The notes beneath the pieces were generated by a model, which saw nothing but the letters and a program-made list of their open reading frames with translations, did no database searches and was not told the DNA's origin. The position numbers were made by a program, and so were the translations under genes. A stretch of DNA of 64,000 nucleotides from Winogradskyella immobilis (GTDB taxonomy: Bacteria > Bacteroidota > Bacteroidia > Flavobacteriales > Flavobacteriaceae), in NCBI RefSeq assembly GCF_021887715.1, contig NZ_JAIQXX010000003.1, positions 62,001 to 126,000 on the forward strand, written 5' to 3'. Positions 33,123 to 42,252 of this stretch are shown piece after piece. Position 1 is the first letter of the stretch, and each line of letters starts with the position of its first letter.

Positions 33123-33419
33123 TCAATTTTTCTTAAAGTCTGTATGATTTTTAGAGAGTTGAGGTAATATATTATGTTTGTTATTAATTAATGCCTCTTT
33201 CTTTTTTCTACTCCAACCTTGAATTTGTTTTTCTCTATAAAATGCATGGTCTATTCTATCAAAAACTTCATGATAAACCAATTTAATAGGTAAATATTTT
33301 TTAGTATGATTTGCGCCTTCTCCATTTTGATGCTCTAGTATTCGTTTTTCTAAATTAATAGTGCTACCTGTATAATAACTACCGTTAGCACATTCTAAAA
33401 TTTAGGCATAATAGATTAT
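33123..33419 (-). pseudogene. GIY-YIG nuclease-domain pseudogene
   Basis: The minus strand reads IIYYA-stop-ILECANGSYYTGSTINLEKR, then ILEHQNGEGANHTKKYLPIKLVYHEVFDR, AFYREKQIQGWSRKKKEALI and ends KNHTDFKKN-stop at 33123. This is the whole small GIY-YIG (UvrC-type) endonuclease found in many Flavobacteriaceae. Two defects are seen: no ATG at the expected start (ATA instead), and TAA at 33402-33404 where the family has Tyr (YYVYILEC). It lies in the 620-nt gap between the lipoprotein gene and fahA. Confidence 0.8.
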
Positions 33420-33450
33420 TTTTTTTAAGATTATACGTATTAAAAATTAA

Positions 33451-33656
33451 TAGCTGGGTTTATTATAAAACTATTATCTGAACCGAATTAAACTGCTAGC
33501 TGAACCTAACTAAAACTAATAACTGAGTCTAACTAAAACCTTTAGCTGAGCTTAACTAAAACTTGTAGCTGAGTCTAACTAAAACTGGTAGCTGAACTTA
33601 ACTAAAACTGGTAGTTGAGTCTAACTAAAACTGGTAGCTGAGCCTGTCGAAGCTAG
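33451..33656. repeat. Tandem array of a 23-bp repeat, about nine units
   Basis: Units of 22-24 bp start TAGCTGA and end AACTGG. Unit starts are 33451, 33475, 33497, 33520, 33543, 33566, 33589, 33612 and 33635. Units near fahA are almost identical and units farther away are progressively diverged. The last unit (33635-33656) differs: it contains the dispersed GAGCCTGTCGAAG repeat and includes the fahA stop codon (CTA at 33653-33655). Confidence 0.9.
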
Positions 33657-34945
33657 TTGTTTTTCTTTGAGTTAAATACAGGTAGTAATTGTGTTTTTAC
33701 AGAGCCAAAACCGATACGCGTACCATCATTTTCACAATAACCTCTCATAATCACAGTATCATAATCATTAATGAATTTACGTTCTGTGCCATCTTTCATT
33801 TTAAGTGATTTAGTGCCTTTCCATGATAGCTCTAACATAGAGCCATAAGAATCTTCTGTTGGGCCAGAAATAGTTCCGCTTCCCATCATATCTCCAGAAT
33901 TTACAGGACAACCATTAACCGTATGATGTGCTAATTGTTGTGCCATATTCCAGTACATATATTTAAAGTTAGATTTACAAACCGTAGCTTCTTTAGCACC
34001 TTTAGGTTGAATAGAAGCTTCTAAATTAATGTCAAAACTCTTTTTTCCGTTACTTTGTAAATAAGATAAGGGCTTAGGATTTTGCTCAGGGCTTTCTACT
34101 CTAAAAGGTTCAAGTGCATCTAAGGTTACAATCCAAGGTGACATAGAAGAGGCAAAGTTTTTACCTAAAAATGGCCCTAGAGGTACGTATTCCCATTTCT
34201 GAATATCGCGTGCAGACCAATCATTAAATAACACTAAGCCAAAAATATATTCTTCAGCTTCTTCAATAGGAATAGGTTCTCCAATATCATTAGCATCTGT
34301 AGTAATAAAAGCCATTTCTAATTCAAAATCCACCAATTTTGAAGGACCAAAAACGGGAGCCGTTGCACCATCAGGCATTGTTTGTCCTTGAGGACGATGT
34401 ACAGGAATACCAGAAGGAATAATAGAAGAACTACGGCCGTGATAACCTACAGGTAAATGCAACCAATTAGGCATCAATGCATTTTCAGCACCTCTAAACA
34501 TTGTGCCAACATTAGTGGCATGCTCTTTACTGGCATAAAAATCAGTATAATCGCCAATCTGAACAGGTAATTGCATTTCTATTTCATCTAAACGAAAAAG
34601 GATCGTTTCTTTATGCTTTGTATGGTGTTTTAATGTGGAATTTTCGGCGTCAAAAATTTCGGCAATACGATTACGTACTAAGCGCCATGTTTTACGTCCG
34701 TCTGCAATAAAATCATTTAAGGTATCTTGAAGAAAAATATCATCTGTCAACGGAATGCCTTCAAAATAACCCAATTGGTGTAATGCCCCAAGGTCTATAG
34801 CTGTATCACCAATACGTGTTCCGATAGTTATAATATCATCTCTAGTTAAAAATACACCAAATGGAATATTTTGAATTGGAAAATCTGAATCTTTATTGAC
34901 ATGTAGCCATGAGATGCGATCTGGATTATTAGCTGATAAAGGCAT
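33653..34945 (-). CDS. fahA: Fumarylacetoacetase
   Basis: 430 residues, normal length. It catalyses the last step of tyrosine/homogentisate breakdown, splitting fumarylacetoacetate to fumarate and acetoacetate. Motifs: [11 protein letters not shown] near the N-terminus, [41 protein letters not shown] (metal ligands), [26 protein letters not shown], and [12 protein letters not shown]. No hppD or hmgA neighbour is in the window. The stop codon lies in the last unit of a 23-bp tandem array. Confidence 0.97.
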   Translation of the reverse strand: MPLSANNPDRISWLHVNKDSDFPIQNIPFGVFLTRDDIITIGTRIGDTAIDLGALHQLGYFEGIPLTDDIFLQDTLNDFIADGRKTWRLVRNRIAEIFDAENSTLKHHTKHKETILFRLDEIEMQLPVQIGDYTDFYASKEHATNVGTMFRGAENALMPNWLHLPVGYHGRSSSIIPSGIPVHRPQGQTMPDGATAPVFGPSKLVDFELEMAFITTDANDIGEPIPIEEAEEYIFGLVLFNDWSARDIQKWEYVPLGPFLGKNFASSMSPWIVTLDALEPFRVESPEQNPKPLSYLQSNGKKSFDINLEASIQPKGAKEATVCKSNFKYMYWNMAQQLAHHTVNGCPVNSGDMMGSGTISGPTEDSYGSMLELSWKGTKSLKMKDGTERKFINDYDTVIMRGYCENDGTRIGFGSVKTQLLPVFNSKKNN

Positions 34946-34997
34946 AAGGCAATTGTTGATTAAATGTTTGTTAATTTCTATTCAAACCTACATATTT

Positions 34998-35031
34998 TTT
35001 GAAATTAAAACTAATGTAATTCGTATTTTTG
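34998..35031 (+). promoter_or_regulatory. Promoter of glyA
   Basis: TTTG at 34998-35001, 22-nt spacer, TATTTTTG at 35024-35031, about 30 nt before the glyA ATG. Confidence 0.6.
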
Positions 35032-35060
35032 ACATTCATTGTAATATTAGAAATAAACAT

Positions 35061-36332
35061 ATGCAACGCGACGAACAAATATTTGAATTAATCCAAGCAG
35101 AAAAAGAACGTCAGGTCGATGGGATAGAATTAATTGCTTCTGAAAATTTTGTTAGCAATCAAGTGATGGAAGCTGCTGGTTCTGTATTAACTAATAAATA
35201 TGCAGAAGGTTATCCAGGAAAACGTTATTACGGAGGTTGTGAAGTTGTTGATGAAGTAGAACAGATTGCTATAGATCGCGCAAAAGCTTTATTTGGTGCA
35301 TCTTATGCAAATGTACAACCACATTCTGGAAGCCAGGCAAATACAGCTGTGTTTGCAGCGTGTTTAAAACCTGGAGATACTATTTTAGGTTTCGATTTGT
35401 CGCATGGAGGACATTTAACACATGGATCACCAGTTAATTTCTCAGGAAAATTATATAACCCAACGTTTTATGGTGTTAAAAAGGAAACTGGGTTAATTGA
35501 TTATAATATGTTGGCTGATGTTGCAGAAAAAGAACAACCTAAGCTTATTATTGCTGGTGCTTCGGCTTATTCTCGTGATATGGATTTTGCAAAATTTAGA
35601 GAAGTTGCAGATAATGTAGGCGCGTTATTAGTTGCAGATATTTCTCATCCAGCAGGTTTAATTGCCAAAGGTATTTTAAACGATCCTTTACCACATTGCC
35701 ATATTGTAACAACAACAACGCATAAAACTTTACGTGGACCTCGTGGTGGTATGATTATGATGGGAGAGAATTTTGAAAATCCATTTGGTATTCGTCTTAA
35801 AAATGGCAATTTGCGCAAAATGTCTGGTCTGTTAGATTCTGGAGTTTTTCCTGGAAATCAAGGCGGTCCATTAGAGCATATTATTGCAGCTAAAGCCATT
35901 GCTTTTGGTGAAGCTTTGACGGATGATTTTATGCATTATACACTACAAGTACAGAAAAACGCTAAAGCTATGGCTAAAGCATTTGTGGCTAAAGACTATC
36001 ATATTATTTCTGGAGGAACAGATAATCATATGATGCTTATAGATTTGCGAAATAAAGATATTACAGGTAAAGATGCTGAACAAGCTTTAGTAAAAGCAGA
36101 TATTACTGTAAATAAAAATATGGTACCGTTTGATACGCAATCTCCTTTTGTAACTTCTGGTATAAGAATTGGAACTCCTGCAATTACTACTAGAGGATTA
36201 AAAGAAGACGATATGGCTGGTGTTGTTGATTTAATTGATGAGGTTATTAATAATTACGAAAACGAAACGGTTCTAGAAGCTGTTGCCTCAAAAGTTAATG
36301 CGTTAATGAGCGATCGTCCATTGTTTATGTAA
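35061..36332 (+). CDS. glyA: Serine hydroxymethyltransferase
   Basis: 423 residues from the ATG at 35061 ([11 protein letters not shown]). The longer frame to 34896 would run into the divergent fahA gene and is not credible. It interconverts serine and glycine with tetrahydrofolate. PLP lysine Lys222 in [15 protein letters not shown]; other motifs are [34 protein letters not shown] and HGGHLTHG. Transcribed alone from a clear promoter. Confidence 0.97.
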   Translation: MQRDEQIFELIQAEKERQVDGIELIASENFVSNQVMEAAGSVLTNKYAEGYPGKRYYGGCEVVDEVEQIAIDRAKALFGASYANVQPHSGSQANTAVFAACLKPGDTILGFDLSHGGHLTHGSPVNFSGKLYNPTFYGVKKETGLIDYNMLADVAEKEQPKLIIAGASAYSRDMDFAKFREVADNVGALLVADISHPAGLIAKGILNDPLPHCHIVTTTTHKTLRGPRGGMIMMGENFENPFGIRLKNGNLRKMSGLLDSGVFPGNQGGPLEHIIAAKAIAFGEALTDDFMHYTLQVQKNAKAMAKAFVAKDYHIISGGTDNHMMLIDLRNKDITGKDAEQALVKADITVNKNMVPFDTQSPFVTSGIRIGTPAITTRGLKEDDMAGVVDLIDEVINNYENETVLEAVASKVNALMSDRPLFM

Positions 36333-36334
36333 AT

Positions 36335-36690
36335 TTAACTATTGATTTTATTCCAAAAGGCATCTTTGTAGGTGGCTCCAATAGGAATGTATTCACCTTC
36401 TATAACGATACGATTTCGTTCTATAAATGCAATATGCTCTAAGGCTACAATATAAGATTTGTGAACACGAATAAATTTATTTTTAGGTAAACTCTGTTAA
36501 AAATCTTTCATGTTTTGAAGCGTAAGTATCTTCTCTTCTTTTGTTTGTATAGCCACATAATCACTCAAACCTTTTAAATATAGGATATCAGAAAAAAATA
36601 GTTTTTGATGACGATATTCAGTTTTTACAAATAAGTAATTTTTGAAAGGTTTTTTATTATCTAACAATTCGTCCTTAAAATTATACAACT
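36335..36690 (-). pseudogene. LytTR DNA-binding domain fragment with in-frame stop
   Basis: The minus strand encodes YLFVKTEYRHQKLFFSDILYLKGLSDYVAIQTKEEKILTLQNMKDF-stop-QSLPKNKFIRVHKSYIVAL, then IAFIERNRIVIEGEYIPIGATYKDAFW and a natural stop at 36335. This is a complete LytTR domain broken by one TAA near 36496-36498. The response-regulator receiver domain normally N-terminal to it is missing: upstream bases to 36730 do not encode it. It is a remnant of a LytR/AlgR-type regulator. Confidence 0.78.
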
Positions 36691-36752
36691 CGGTTAGTTT
36701 TTTTTATTAGTGGAATCAATAGCTACTAAGTTTGCTTTATAAAACAACAACT

Positions 36753-37082
36753 ATGGACGCAAAATTTAATCATTTCTTAAACAGTATAGCCAATTCGGCT
36801 ATTGCTTATATTATCGTTGTAAGCATCTTAAAACTCAATGGTTTTAAAATTGATAACAATTCAAAATTGCGTTTATCTAGAGTCGTAAAACGGTTAATCA
36901 TCAACTTTTTGATTTATAAATTCATCTTCGTAAAGTTTGGTGTTGTCAACTTCTGGATTGATTATTTCTTCAGTTTTGATTTCATATTAGCTATATATAT
37001 TATTTCAGTTATAATAACAATAACAAAAATAATATTGAACTCTAAAAATAAAACTGTTTTAAATGTTTTGAGTATAAGTTAG
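36753..37082 (+). CDS. Small hypothetical membrane protein
   Basis: 109 residues from MDAKFNHFLNSIANSAIAYI (ATG at 36753), or 116 from an upstream start. Three hydrophobic helices are apparent near 18-35, 55-75 and 80-102, with a basic stretch LRLSRVVKRL between the first two. No family recognised. It lies next to the broken LytTR fragment and may itself be a remnant of the same lost locus. Confidence 0.45.
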   Translation: MDAKFNHFLNSIANSAIAYIIVVSILKLNGFKIDNNSKLRLSRVVKRLIINFLIYKFIFVKFGVVNFWIDYFFSFDFILAIYIISVIITITKIILNSKNKTVLNVLSIS

Positions 37083-37100
37083 TAGAGTATACATGCAGTT

Positions 37101-38681
37101 TTAATCATCATCAGAAAATATAATACTTTCATAAGCTCCACTATCTGGCGAAGTGGTTCTTGAAATGCCTAAAATATCAAAAGGAACTTGTAACGAGAAT
37201 AAAGGGTTTGCTAATCCATTAGCTGCTGAAGTTTCATCTATCTGTAACCCATTTTCAAAAGGATCTCTAAACTCAGGATCTTCATTAAAAATATTACCTT
37301 CATAGAATGTAATATCATCAAACATAAAGTTTTGCGTACCTTCTAAATTATTATTGTCAAAACGAAGTAAACAATTGGTAAACTTAAAATTAAACACATC
37401 TCCTTGTTGATCTAAAATAAATTCAGGGTTATCATTGCCATAAACAATACAATTGATAAAATTAGCTTCGAGTAATGGATTTGTTGCAATAGTTGTTGCA
37501 TCAATCTGTACAAAATCGTTTAATAACAAAGCAGGAAATTCTCTAAAACTAGTATCCCAATAATTGGCAATAGTACTATGCGTAAAATTGTAACGACCGC
37601 CTAAAGTACCTGCAAAAGAGGATTGCCCTATATTATTAATCACTACATTTTCTCCTCTAATCGATGTAGCTCTTCCTAAAATACCAAAGGCGCTAAAATT
37701 ATAAATTTGAGAATTTGTAATGGTAAGTTTATCAGTTGGCCCTGAATCATTTCCTTCAGCTAATATACCAATGGTTCCGTTTTTTATAGTGGCGTAATTA
37801 ATGGTGTTATTAATACTACCATTAAACAACCATATGGTTCCCCATTGCCCTGGAATATCTGAAAATAGAGGTTCTAAGCGATCTCCTTCAAAAATCACTT
37901 CATTCTCTAGTGCTTCTGGATCATTACTAATTTCTCCATTAATTTGCAGCGATGCATTATCTGTTACTATAATCCCGGAATCGGCATGAAAATGGACTCG
38001 CGCACCAGCTTCTATAGTAAGTGTTTGCCCGGATCCAACGCCAGCATAACCATAGATGACATAAGGTTTTTCGTTAGTAAATGTTAATTCATTATCTTCA
38101 AGAAAACGCCCTTCTAGTGTTGTTTCATCAGGGTTGCCATCTCCGTCAACATCAAAAGTTAAGGTTTCACGCAAACCAGTAGTATTATCGCGTTGCGAGA
38201 AAATAAATATAGCATCTCTTACTAAAGTGACTAAATCGACATCTTGTTGCTCAGAGCCACTATCAAATAAAATACGATCGGTATATAAAAATTCGTTTTC
38301 TAAAGTAGGTAAGGTAGAAATATCTATTGTGGTTTCTATAAAAATAAAAAGGCTATCATTAGCTAAAAGTTCTACATCTTCAAAAAACTTACCTTCTTGA
38401 TCACCTTCTAAACCTGTGCTTCCATCAACATTCATTCTATAAAAAGAACTTACTCCACGCTCTAGTTGTATGGTTGGGATAACGATATCTTCATCACTAC
38501 GGTTAAAAATTTTTAAATTAAACGTACTTGAGCCGATATTGTTAAATACAGTATCTAAGAACACAGTATCTCGTTCAAATACTAAATTCCCTGTGCTTGG
38601 TCTGAATTCAAAATCCTCTCGACAAGAGCTCCAAAAAACAAGAATTCCAAAGCAAAGAAAAAAAGGTAATAGTCTTTTCAT
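37101..38681 (-). CDS. Large lipoprotein with parallel beta-helix region
   Basis: 526 residues. Lipobox with Cys20 (VFWSSC) followed by REDFEFRP. Residues about 30-130 look like an immunoglobulin-like fold (VFERDTVFLDTVFNNIGSSTFNLKIFNRS). From about 210 on, repeated short beta strands (LTIEAGARVHFHADSGIIVTDNASLQING, NYATIKNGTIGILAE, KLTITNSQIYNFSAFGILG) indicate a right-handed beta-helix. No catalytic residues can be assigned. It is probably surface- or periplasm-located, and similar lipoproteins are common in Flavobacteriia. Confidence 0.78.
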   Translation of the reverse strand: MKRLLPFFLCFGILVFWSSCREDFEFRPSTGNLVFERDTVFLDTVFNNIGSSTFNLKIFNRSDEDIVIPTIQLERGVSSFYRMNVDGSTGLEGDQEGKFFEDVELLANDSLFIFIETTIDISTLPTLENEFLYTDRILFDSGSEQQDVDLVTLVRDAIFIFSQRDNTTGLRETLTFDVDGDGNPDETTLEGRFLEDNELTFTNEKPYVIYGYAGVGSGQTLTIEAGARVHFHADSGIIVTDNASLQINGEISNDPEALENEVIFEGDRLEPLFSDIPGQWGTIWLFNGSINNTINYATIKNGTIGILAEGNDSGPTDKLTITNSQIYNFSAFGILGRATSIRGENVVINNIGQSSFAGTLGGRYNFTHSTIANYWDTSFREFPALLLNDFVQIDATTIATNPLLEANFINCIVYGNDNPEFILDQQGDVFNFKFTNCLLRFDNNNLEGTQNFMFDDITFYEGNIFNEDPEFRDPFENGLQIDETSAANGLANPLFSLQVPFDILGISRTTSPDSGAYESIIFSDDD

Positions 38682-38765
38682 AAGTACAGTTAAAATAATA
38701 GGCTAAAAATATAACTTTTGAAGTTAGGATTTATTATGAAAGCTTGTAATTATGAAGATAAAAAA

Positions 38766-39509
38766 TTAATTTTTGTCTTTTGCCATTTCAATAACTAGTA
38801 AAAATTCATCACTATATTTAATAAATAAATCTAAAAGTTGAACTCTACTATTGTAGTTAAGTAATCGTTCTTCAATCTCTTTAGCTTCACAGAATTCAAA
38901 GTACAGAGGTTGTAATTCTTTTTCTATTTTTAAGTCATTAACTAATAAGTTTTGATTAAAAAACGTATTGGTTTCAAAAAGTTTTACCAATTGATTGTAA
39001 CTAATCTTTTTAGGTTCTGGAACTTTTTTCTTTTTAAAAAGTTTACCAACCAACCCTATAAGTTGTACTAAATCTGCGCCATATTTAGGAGCTGCAGTAT
39101 ACTTTTGAGGTTCTTTCTTTTTATCTAATTCTATAACATCTTTAAGTGTTCTGTTGAAAGATTCTTCTTCAAATTCTTTTGTTTTAGGTTGATTTTTTAC
39201 TACAACTTCTCCAAGCTCATTAACCGCTTTCTTTACTTCAAAAACATAGGTGCTCTCAAAATAATCTTTATTAACGATGACATATTTTGGTTCGTGAAAT
39301 AAAGATTCAAAAAAGATGGTATCCTTTATTTTAGCTTTAAGTTGAAACTCTCCTTTGTCATTTGTAGAGGTTAAAATCTTCTGAGTAATATTTAAAACCT
39401 TTATCCCTTTAACTGTAGATTCTGCATCATACACAATACCATTTACAGTTTGTGAGGCTACTATATAAGGCGATACAGTAAGAAATAATACAAAAAGCTT
39501 TTTAAACAT
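38766..39509 (-). CDS. Exported protein with carboxypeptidase-regulatory-like domain
   Basis: 247 residues. Signal peptide about 19 residues (MFKKLFVLFLTVSPYIVAS). Residues 20-95 form a CarboxypepD_reg-like sandwich (VNGIVYDAESTVKGIKVLNITQKILTSTNDKGEFQLKAKIKDTIFFESL). The helical, charged C-terminal half includes KLFKKKKVPEPKKISYNQLVKLFETN. It resembles 19182-19988 in layout (sandwich followed by charged helices), so the two are probably paralogues. Confidence 0.75.
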   Translation of the reverse strand: MFKKLFVLFLTVSPYIVASQTVNGIVYDAESTVKGIKVLNITQKILTSTNDKGEFQLKAKIKDTIFFESLFHEPKYVIVNKDYFESTYVFEVKKAVNELGEVVVKNQPKTKEFEEESFNRTLKDVIELDKKKEPQKYTAAPKYGADLVQLIGLVGKLFKKKKVPEPKKISYNQLVKLFETNTFFNQNLLVNDLKIEKELQPLYFEFCEAKEIEERLLNYNSRVQLLDLFIKYSDEFLLVIEMAKDKN

Positions 39510-39597
39510 AAGCGGTTGATTGATGGTTTGTTATACTAATTAACGTCAAAAATTTGTATAACGAAACTTCTTAAATAAACTTTAACCTAAGAAAATG

Positions 39598-39990
39598 TTA
39601 ATTAAAAAGATTTACTATCTCTGATGTTATGCGTGTAGGTCGCTTACTTTTACTACTTACAAGGCACCAAGTGGTTTCAGAATCTATGATTTGTTTTTTA
39701 GAAGTTTGATTGTACATTTCTACTTTACGGACGGAACTCACTCCTTCCGATTTTAAAATAAAAGTTTTAATTAAAATAGAATCGCCAAGTAGCGCAGGAG
39801 CTTTATAACTAATATTATGATTGATTAATACCCAAAAGCAAGAATCTAAAATTTCTTGAGAAGCATTTTTAAGCCAATGTTCTTCAGCTATATCTTGTAC
39901 CCATTGTACATAGCGCACATTGTTGACATGCAGAAGTTGATCTAGGTCGTCTTTAGTAACCGTAATCTGTTTTTGATAGATTTGCATCAT
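39598..39990 (-). CDS. Acyl-CoA thioesterase, hotdog fold
   Basis: 130 residues of the 4-hydroxybenzoyl-CoA thioesterase (YbgC) type: ITVTKDDLDQLLHVNNVRYVQWVQDIAEEHWL carries the helix of the hotdog fold with HVNNVRY in place of the more common HVNN-Y motif. The rest is KAPALLGDSILIKTFILKSEGVSSVRKVEMYNQ. Cytoplasmic, substrate unknown. It follows the 40019-40888 gene by 28 nt on the same strand. Confidence 0.87.
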   Translation of the reverse strand: MMQIYQKQITVTKDDLDQLLHVNNVRYVQWVQDIAEEHWLKNASQEILDSCFWVLINHNISYKAPALLGDSILIKTFILKSEGVSSVRKVEMYNQTSKKQIIDSETTWCLVSSKSKRPTRITSEIVNLFN

Positions 39991-40018
39991 ATTGTATTGA
40001 TGCTCAAAGGTAGAATTT

Positions 40019-40888
40019 CTAATTGTCTTTTTTAGCCTTTCTAGCGTCTTGTCTTGCTAATTTTCTAGCTAAGCGTTCTGCTTTCCATTTTAAGCGATTT
40101 TTGATGTTTTTTGCGTTCCACATATTTTGTTTTTCTAATCTTCTTTCATAATCACGTTTTTTATTTTCAATAGTCTCATAAATTTCTTCTCTGTATTTGG
40201 GATAATTAAAATATGACGTTTCTATCATTCCTGCTGAAAACCCACCAAGAACTACTTGTTCTAGAACAGATAGGTCATCTGCCATAGCAATATTAATGAT
40301 AGAATTAGTGCCAACAATTTTTTCTGTAGACTTCATGCTTACAAAATTAAAAACTAGAGTATCATCATTTTTTACTTTTAAAGTGTATTTACCATCAATA
40401 TCGGTAGAAGTCCCTTTTGCAGTTCCTTTAACTAATACTGTAACGCCAGGTAATGGTAATCCGTCTGAAGCTGCGGTAACGGTTCCGGAGATTATTTTTT
40501 CATTTAAAATAGATTGAGCAGGTTTACCTTTTACTTGAGGAATTTTTAAGCTATCGATTTGTTCTGTTTTTATGGGCTCTATTTGTGCAAAAGATTTTTG
40601 AACACCTATGGCTAAGAATGCAAATAAACCTGAAGCAGCCCAACTACGATAATTATTTTTTTCTTTACGGCTTAAAACAAGTTCTCTATTAAGTTGTTGG
40701 TTTTTAAAACGCCCACATAAATTGCCTTTAGTTTTAAACGTTTTAACAATTTCTTCATCGGTTTGATTGGTGAAATCGATAACCGTTTTATTACAAGCAG
40801 CGCAATGACGACCTTTATCTCGAGGTGTCATTTTATTCCAATCTTCGTGGCAAGGTTCCGGGATATTTACAGTAATAGATGTTCTCAT
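40019..40888 (-). CDS. Membrane protein with N-terminal Cys motif and carboxypeptidase-regulatory-like domain
   Basis: 289 residues. The N-terminal 50 residues have a conserved Bacteroidota motif with cysteines (PEPCHEDWNKMTPRDKGRHCAACNKTVIDFTN), a possible metal site. A membrane helix lies at about 82-102. Residues about 128-208 are a CarboxypepD_reg domain as in SusC-type receptors (SGTVTAASDGLPLPGVTVLV, TDIDGKYTL). The basic C-terminal tail is RLARKLARQDARKAKKDN. The mixture suggests an inner-membrane protein displaying a sandwich domain in the periplasm. Function unknown. Confidence 0.78.
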   Translation of the reverse strand: MRTSITVNIPEPCHEDWNKMTPRDKGRHCAACNKTVIDFTNQTDEEIVKTFKTKGNLCGRFKNQQLNRELVLSRKEKNNYRSWAASGLFAFLAIGVQKSFAQIEPIKTEQIDSLKIPQVKGKPAQSILNEKIISGTVTAASDGLPLPGVTVLVKGTAKGTSTDIDGKYTLKVKNDDTLVFNFVSMKSTEKIVGTNSIINIAMADDLSVLEQVVLGGFSAGMIETSYFNYPKYREEIYETIENKKRDYERRLEKQNMWNAKNIKNRLKWKAERLARKLARQDARKAKKDN

Positions 40889-40977
40889 GGTTGTTTTGAT
40901 TTATAGATCAAATAACCAAAAGTATCTTAGTATTTAAAAATAGTAATGAGTAAACAATAGGTTTCAGTGAGTGAACC

Positions 40978-42009
40978 CTATTTCTTAGTAATCTTCACTT
41001 CAAAAAGTTTATCCCAAAGTTTGCCAGTAACAAAAACAGTTTCAGTTTCAGGATTGTAAGCAATACCATTTAAAACATCTAATTTATCATGTTGCGTTAC
41101 TAATTTACTTAAAGGCGAAAAATCAATAACTCCTTCTACGACACCATTTTTAGGGTTGATAATAGCGACACCATTTTGTTGATATATATTAGCATAGATT
41201 TTTCCATTAATCCATTCCAATTCATTTAAACTCTTAATTTTACCTTTATTAGTGTAAACTTCTATTTTATCATCTTCAGTTAATGTAGAACTATTAAGTG
41301 TCCATATTTTTTCCGTCCCATCAGATTTATAAAGCGATGTGCCATCATTACATAAACCCCAGCCTTCAATGCTATGATCGTATCTAAATGTGCCTAACTT
41401 CTCAAACGTATTAACATCATAGATAATACCTGTATCTGCTTTCCAGGTTAACTGATAGATCTTGTCATTAAGTACCGTAAGGCCTTCACCAAAATAACCG
41501 TTTTTTAAATCTAGATTTTTTAAAACTTCTCCGGTTTTATAATCAACTTTACGCAGTTTAGATTCACCAAACTGGCCTGTACTTTCGTAAAGCTCACTTT
41601 TGTAAAACTCTAAACCTTGAGTGTAAGATGTAATATCGTGCGGATAAGTATTTACTATTTCGTAGGTATACAAATCTGGTGTTTTGTTATTTACAACCAC
41701 TAAATTACTGGTAGCTTGCAAAGTATCACCATCACTAATAACTTGCGCTACAAGATTTTGTTTTCCTAGTTTGCTGTTCAAAGTTAAATTTGCTGTAACA
41801 GGTTTTCCGTCTAACAAATATTGCAAAGAAGATACACTTACACCATTAGGGTTATTTAAAGATAACTTTACAGTTTCTCCTATGGTTGCTTTATTATTCT
41901 TTGCAGAAGTTTTTACAGTAAGACCAGATGAATTTACGGAAGGATTGCCTCCACAATTCACTAAAAAAATACTTAATAAAATGATGCTGAAATATTTAAA
42001 TGTCGACAT
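40978..42009 (-). CDS. Glutaminyl-peptide cyclotransferase, lipoprotein
   Basis: 343 residues from MSTFKYFSIILLSIFLVNC (ATG at 42009), lipobox Cys19. An Ig-like segment (about 25-110) precedes the five-bladed propeller of the plant/bacterial-type glutaminyl cyclase family: YPHDITSYTQGLEFYKSELYESTGQFGESKLRKVDYKTGEVL, FGEGLTVLNDKIYQLTWK, and KLDVLNGIAYNPETETVFVTGKLWDKLFEV. The expected reaction is cyclisation of N-terminal Gln of exported proteins to pyroglutamate. Located outside the cytoplasm. Confidence 0.9.
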   Translation of the reverse strand: MSTFKYFSIILLSIFLVNCGGNPSVNSSGLTVKTSAKNNKATIGETVKLSLNNPNGVSVSSLQYLLDGKPVTANLTLNSKLGKQNLVAQVISDGDTLQATSNLVVVNNKTPDLYTYEIVNTYPHDITSYTQGLEFYKSELYESTGQFGESKLRKVDYKTGEVLKNLDLKNGYFGEGLTVLNDKIYQLTWKADTGIIYDVNTFEKLGTFRYDHSIEGWGLCNDGTSLYKSDGTEKIWTLNSSTLTEDDKIEVYTNKGKIKSLNELEWINGKIYANIYQQNGVAIINPKNGVVEGVIDFSPLSKLVTQHDKLDVLNGIAYNPETETVFVTGKLWDKLFEVKITKK

Positions 42010-42063
42010 AAAATGCATTTATTTTTTGGCAAGATATTTATAAAAAATAGGATTAAAAAAATA

Positions 42064-42093
42064 TTGTGAAAGTATTAAAAGGTTGTATCTTTG
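42064..42093 (+). promoter_or_regulatory. Promoter of the SRP RNA gene
   Basis: TTG at 42064-42066, 19-nt spacer, TATCTTTG at 42086-42093. RNA begins about 6 nt later at GGCAAG, a textbook Bacteroidota promoter. Confidence 0.8.
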
Positions 42094-42098
42094 CAGCC

Positions 42099-42192
42099 GG
42101 CAAGTCCTACACAACCAGCTCCTGCTGAATCCTCCAGGGCGGGAACGCAGCAAAGGTAAGTGGTCGTAGCGGTGTGATGTAGGTAGCTTGCC
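42099..42192 (+). ncRNA. ffs: Signal recognition particle RNA, small bacterial type
   Basis: Starts GGCAAGTCC and closes with CTTGCC, so the ends pair. The apical SRP domain is clear: TCCTCCAGGGCGGGAACGCA followed by GCAAAGGTAAG, containing the conserved GGAA-type tetraloop region and the Ffh-binding asymmetric and symmetric loops. Length 94 nt, followed immediately by seven Ts (42193-42199) as terminator. It assists co-translational membrane targeting with Ffh. The minus-strand frame across it (42075-42308) is an artefact. Confidence 0.95.
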
Positions 42193-42217
42193 TTTTTTTG
42201 TGCTCTAAATTCTCCTA

Positions 42218-42225
42218 TAAATTTG
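42218..42225 (+). promoter_or_regulatory. Possible -7 element of the SDR gene
   Basis: TAAATTTG, 27 nt before the ATG at 42253, downstream of the SRP RNA terminator. Confidence 0.4.
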
Positions 42226-42252
42226 TATTTTGCTTTCTGAAAATTTAATACT

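Noticed and set aside
33451-33656. CRISPR array
   Set aside because: Units are contiguous with no spacers, the period is 23 bp, and no cas genes are near.
34896-35060. N-terminal extension of serine hydroxymethyltransferase
   Set aside because: It overlaps the divergent fahA start and the glyA promoter; the known N-terminus begins at [11 protein letters not shown].
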